This document shows, one piece after another, positions 5,371-7,846 of a stretch of DNA of 7,846 bases. The position numbers were made by a program, and so were the translations under genes. The stretch's first letter is position 1. The number at the start of each line of letters is the position of its first letter. Source of the DNA: Bifidobacterium sp. UBA6881 (GTDB lineage: Bacteria; Actinomycetota; Actinomycetes; Actinomycetales; Bifidobacteriaceae); contig DKCF01000075.1 in NCBI GenBank assembly GCA_002451435.1, forward strand, positions 1-7,846, written 5' to 3'. The notes beneath the pieces were generated by a model. The model did no database searches. It worked only from the letters and a program-made list of their open reading frames with translations, and had not been told where the DNA came from.

Positions 5371-6009
5371 ATGGAACTGACGGATATGAGCGCAGCCGGG
5401 CGCGGGGAATGGGAGTTGATGCTGACTGGAAAACCGTATCAGGATTCGCATCCCGACATCGAGCGCATGCGTGCCGAAGCCAAGCGATTGTTCGTCGCAT
5501 ACAATCGCACCGATTACGAAGAGAAGGACCGTCGCCGCGAACTGATGGAGCGTCTGTTCAAATCGGTGGGGGAGGACGTGTTCATCGAACCGAACTTCCG
5601 TTGTGAAATGGGCTGCAACATCACCATCGGTTCGCACGCGTACATCAATTTCGATTGCGTGATGCTCGACAATGCTCCGATTACGCTTGGCGACTACGTG
5701 TGGGTTGCTCCCATGGTTGGCTTGTTCGCCACGAACCATGCACTTGATTTCGAAGAACGCAAAAACGGCATGTGCCAATCCAAGCCCATCGTCATCGGCG
5801 ATGGCGTCTGGCTCGGCGGGCATGTTTCGGTGTTGGGCGGCGTGACCATCGGCGAAGGCGCGGTCGTCGGCGCGGGTGCTGTGGTGACGCATGATATTCC
5901 GCCGTATTCCGTGGCCGTCGGCAATCCGGCGCGTGTGATTCGCACCATCACCGAGGCTGACCGTACCGGTTTCATGGAGCGCATCCGCAAACGTGACGCG
6001 GCTGCATGA
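5371..6009 (+). CDS. Hexapeptide-repeat O-acetyltransferase (maltose/galactoside acetyltransferase family)
   Basis: Cytoplasmic enzyme of 212 residues that by family transfers acetyl from acetyl-CoA to a hydroxyl of a sugar or similar acceptor. The N-terminal helical part (about 10-60) carries the family pattern WELMLTGKPYQDSHPDI. The left-handed beta-helix spans about 70-190 with repeats such as NITIGSH, PITLGDY, PIVIGDG, GVTIGEG and AVVGAGAVV. It ends in the typical VAVGNPARVIR. The likely catalytic base is His123 in FATNHALDFEERKNGM, next to the conserved NFDCVMLD strand. The length suits the LacA/Maa/NodL group; the acceptor cannot be read from sequence. AAGGGG at 5361-5366 precedes the ATG by four bases; an in-frame GTG at 5347 and an ATG at 5386 are less well placed. 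Divergent from the TetR gene across two operators, it is probably repressed by that protein and co-transcribed with the DUF1349 gene 115 bp downstream. Confidence 0.92.
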   Translation: MELTDMSAAGRGEWELMLTGKPYQDSHPDIERMRAEAKRLFVAYNRTDYEEKDRRRELMERLFKSVGEDVFIEPNFRCEMGCNITIGSHAYINFDCVMLDNAPITLGDYVWVAPMVGLFATNHALDFEERKNGMCQSKPIVIGDGVWLGGHVSVLGGVTIGEGAVVGAGAVVTHDIPPYSVAVGNPARVIRTITEADRTGFMERIRKRDAAA

Positions 6010-6124
6010 TGCGATTGCGTGAGCGATCTTCCGAAACGCTTCGTCGAGGGATGGCCGTCATTGGCTGGCGGATGGCACAGCGTAAATCAACAACGGATTC
6101 ATGACCAAATCAGAAAGGCAAGAT

Positions 6125-6712
6125 ATGGAATTCCAGTGGATCAACGAAGGCGAATTGCGCCGAGACGGCGAAGCCATCGAAATCGTCGCACCGCCGCATA
6201 CCGACTTCTTCTGCAATGGCGGCAGCGGTGCGGATGACGGCATCGATCCGGAATCGCTGTGCAACGCGCCGTTCTACTACACCGAAGTCGCCGGCGATTT
6301 CGTGCTGCGCACCAAGGTGCGCCACGCGTTCACAGACACCTATGACTCCTGCTCGATCATGGTGTTCGAGGATGCGACGCATTGGGCGAAGTCGTGTTTC
6401 GAATTGACGGATTTCGGCACGCATGCGGTCGTGTCCGTGGTGACGAAGGGCGATTCGGACGACGCGAACGGTCCGAACATCGAAGGCGACGAAGTGTGGC
6501 TGCAGATGTGCCGCAAGGACAACGCGTTCGCGTTCCATTACTCGTTGGACGGCGAGCGTTTCTTCATGACGCGGTTCTTTACGCTGCCTGTCGGAGACAC
6601 CGTCAAGATTGGCCTGTTGGCGCAGGCCCCAACCGGTGAGGGCGGCATTCGCCGTTACGAGCATCTCACGATCGAACCCCGCAGCGTCGCCAACCTTCGC
6701 ATGGGCGTCTGA
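6125..6712 (+). CDS. DUF1349 (YesU-like, concanavalin A-like fold) protein
   Basis: Protein of 195 residues in the DUF1349 family, whose members adopt a concanavalin A-like beta sandwich, a fold often used to bind carbohydrate; no enzymatic role is established. AGAAAGG at 6112-6118, six bases before the ATG at 6125, fixes the start rather than the in-frame ATG at 6101. Family landmarks are PPHTDFFCN (about 23-31), the FYYTEVAGDFVLRTKV strand pair (50-65), SIMVFEDATHWAKSCFE (77-93), the WLQMCRKDNAFAFHYSLDG strands, and the C-terminal KIGLLAQAP. No signal peptide or membrane segment is seen, so it is probably cytoplasmic. It follows the acetyltransferase on the same strand and is closed by a strong terminator, suggesting one transcription unit under the same TetR control. 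A role with a sugar or glycan substrate is inferred from fold and neighbourhood only. Confidence 0.9.
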   Translation: MEFQWINEGELRRDGEAIEIVAPPHTDFFCNGGSGADDGIDPESLCNAPFYYTEVAGDFVLRTKVRHAFTDTYDSCSIMVFEDATHWAKSCFELTDFGTHAVVSVVTKGDSDDANGPNIEGDEVWLQMCRKDNAFAFHYSLDGERFFMTRFFTLPVGDTVKIGLLAQAPTGEGGIRRYEHLTIEPRSVANLRMGV

Positions 6713-6731
6713 AACCGTCGAGGTTCAATGG

Positions 6732-6778
6732 AATGCGGATATTGCAGGCTTTAGCTAGGATATCCGCATTTATTTGTT
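6732..6778 (+). terminator. Rho-independent terminator after the DUF1349 gene
   Basis: AATGCGGATAT (6732-6742) and ATATCCGCATT (6760-6770) form a perfect 11-bp stem around a 17-base loop, followed on the plus strand by the T-rich TTATTTGTT. It ends the acetyltransferase-DUF1349 unit. The T-rich tail contains the stop codon of the convergent transporter gene (6770-6772). On the minus strand the same stem lacks a clear T-run. Confidence 0.8.
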
Positions 6779-7846
6779 AATGTGGGGCTTTCGGGACCCA
6801 TCGCGCGTCGGGTCCTTCTGCAGGAACAGGAAGCCGAGCGCGACGGCGAGCAGGATGGCGATGGAGAGCACGCCGAGCGACGCGTTGCCGGTCAGCGAAG
6901 TCGTCGTGGCGACCAGGAACGTGCCGATGATCGAGGCCGTCTTGCCGAAGATGTCGTAGAAGCCGTAGTATTCGTTGGCGTGGCTCTTCGGGATGATCTT
7001 GCCGTAATACGAGCGTGACAGCGCCTGGATTCCGCCTTGGAACATGCCGACGAGAATCGCGAGAATCCAGAACTCGAAGGCGGAACGCAGGAAGAACGCG
7101 GCGAAGAAGACGATGCACATGTACGCCACCACCGCGGCGGTGATCATGGTCTTCGCACCGAACTTGCCGGCCAGTTTGCCGTAGACGATGGCGCTGGGAA
7201 ACGCCACGAACTGCGTGACGAGCAGCGCCACGACCAGCTGTGTGGAGTCGATGCCCAGTTGCGTGCCATATGAGGTGCTCATGGAGATCACGGTGTTGAC
7301 GGCGTCGATATAGAAGAAGAACGCGATCATGAACATCCACAGGGGCTTGTTCCTGCGGATCGCGCGGAATGTGGAGCCGAGCTCGCGGAATGTGCCGCGG
7401 ATGGCCTCGCCGGCTTGATCGGCGGCGGCACGGTAGTGCGTCTGCCGGTAGCTGGTAAGCAGCGGAATGGTGAACGCCACCCACCATATGGCCGTGATGA
7501 CGAACGAGGCCCGTGTGCAGGCCACGGTTGGCCAGTCGAACAGTGCCGGGCCGCCGAAGATCAGCGCGATGCACACGATGAACGGCACGGTCGAACCGAC
7601 GTAGCCCCAAGCGTATCCGTGTGAGGAGACGCGGTCCATGCGCTCGTTTGGCGTGATGTCCACCAGCATCGAATCGTAGAAGGTGAGCGAGCCGTTCAAG
7701 CCGATCGTGGCCAGCACGTACACGATGAGGAACGCGAGCCAGCCGAGCGGCAGAGCCATCGCGCAGCACATCACCACGCCGGTCAGGAAAAAACCGGTGA
7801 AGAAGCGGATCTTCATGCCCTGCACGTCGGCGATGGAGCCGAGCAG
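6770..7846 (-). CDS. UMF1/Atg22-type major facilitator superfamily transporter (N-terminus missing)
   Basis: Multi-pass inner-membrane transporter; 358 residues are visible and the frame is open to the window edge, so the start and about the first two helices lie outside. Numbering from the edge, GSIADVQGMKIRFF (about 3-16) is the MFS signature loop between helices 2 and 3. Hydrophobic segments follow at about 15-35, 36-55, 80-98, 112-130, 168-190, 204-222, 232-252, 259-275, 300-318 and 325-343, matching the remaining ten of twelve helices. YGKLAGKFGAK (222-232) is the equivalent loop of the second half. QALSRSYYGKIIP and EYYGFYDIFGKTASIIG (about 274-308) are diagnostic of the UMF1/Atg22-like group, as is FYDSMLVDI near 57-65. 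The substrate of bacterial members is unknown; amino acid efflux is known only for yeast vacuolar Atg22. It is convergent with the DUF1349 gene, and its TAA stop lies inside that gene's terminator tail. Confidence 0.9.
   Translation of the reverse strand: MLGSIADVQGMKIRFFTGFFLTGVVMCCAMALPLGWLAFLIVYVLATIGLNGSLTFYDSMLVDITPNERMDRVSSHGYAWGYVGSTVPFIVCIALIFGGPALFDWPTVACTRASFVITAIWWVAFTIPLLTSYRQTHYRAAADQAGEAIRGTFRELGSTFRAIRRNKPLWMFMIAFFFYIDAVNTVISMSTSYGTQLGIDSTQLVVALLVTQFVAFPSAIVYGKLAGKFGAKTMITAAVVAYMCIVFFAAFFLRSAFEFWILAILVGMFQGGIQALSRSYYGKIIPKSHANEYYGFYDIFGKTASIIGTFLVATTTSLTGNASLGVLSIAILLAVALGFLFLQKDPTRDGSRKPHINK

Noticed and set aside
5297..5500. N-terminal extension of the second TetR protein to 5500
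   Set aside because: It would overlap the divergent acetyltransferase start and run through both operators, and it adds Arg/Cys-rich sequence unlike TetR proteins.
6019..6237. 72-codon frame between the acetyltransferase and DUF1349 genes
   Set aside because: Half of it overlaps the DUF1349 gene in another frame, and it lacks a ribosome site or recognisable sequence.
6777..7769. 330-codon second minus-strand frame in the transporter region
   Set aside because: It is the shifted frame of the transporter gene, Arg/His-rich and without membrane segments.

Overview
The window looks like chromosomal DNA of a high-GC Gram-positive bacterium, most likely a Bifidobacterium. This is an inference from overall gene style: G/C-rich third positions, purine-rich Shine-Dalgarno sites about 6 nt before most starts, leaderless-looking starts on two other genes, and the type of proteins encoded. 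No rRNA or tRNA is present to confirm it. I see eight protein-coding genes: six complete, plus one cut off at each window edge.

Left part (1-2151): an MscS-type mechanosensitive channel on the minus strand (its C-terminus runs off the window) is divergent from a lipase-like alpha/beta hydrolase of the DUF2974 (Mbeg1-like) family. The hydrolase is followed by about 350 bp without a convincing gene. That gap holds an imperfect copy of the hydrolase gene's tail, a near-tandem 23-bp repeat, an inverted repeat and, just before the next gene, two abutting palindromes that look like TetR operators.

Middle part (2506-4449): a TetR-family regulator is followed 93 bp later by a class I/II PLP-dependent aminotransferase. 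The two are probably one transcription unit, controlled by the palindromes upstream of the regulator.

Convergent gap (4450-4627): unusually AT-rich and packed with structure. A 13-bp sequence occurs three times exactly (once inverted), a 12-bp perfect hairpin sits inside, and the outermost copies are flanked by GTG. It reads as a small MITE-like palindromic element of about 135 bp that may also supply a terminator. A 14-bp tandem duplication overlaps the stop codon of the next gene.

Right part (4628-7846): a second TetR-family regulator (minus) is divergent from a hexapeptide-repeat O-acetyltransferase of the maltose/galactoside acetyltransferase type. Between them lie two near-identical 20-bp palindromes (core GTGTACA/TGTACAC), centred 24 bp apart and covering both promoters. 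A DUF1349 concanavalin-like protein follows the acetyltransferase, and the pair ends at a strong terminator. Convergent to it is a UMF1/Atg22-type major facilitator transporter whose N-terminus lies beyond the window. The coherent idea is a small TetR-controlled module that acetylates a sugar-like molecule and carries a carbohydrate-fold partner protein. The ligand is unknown.
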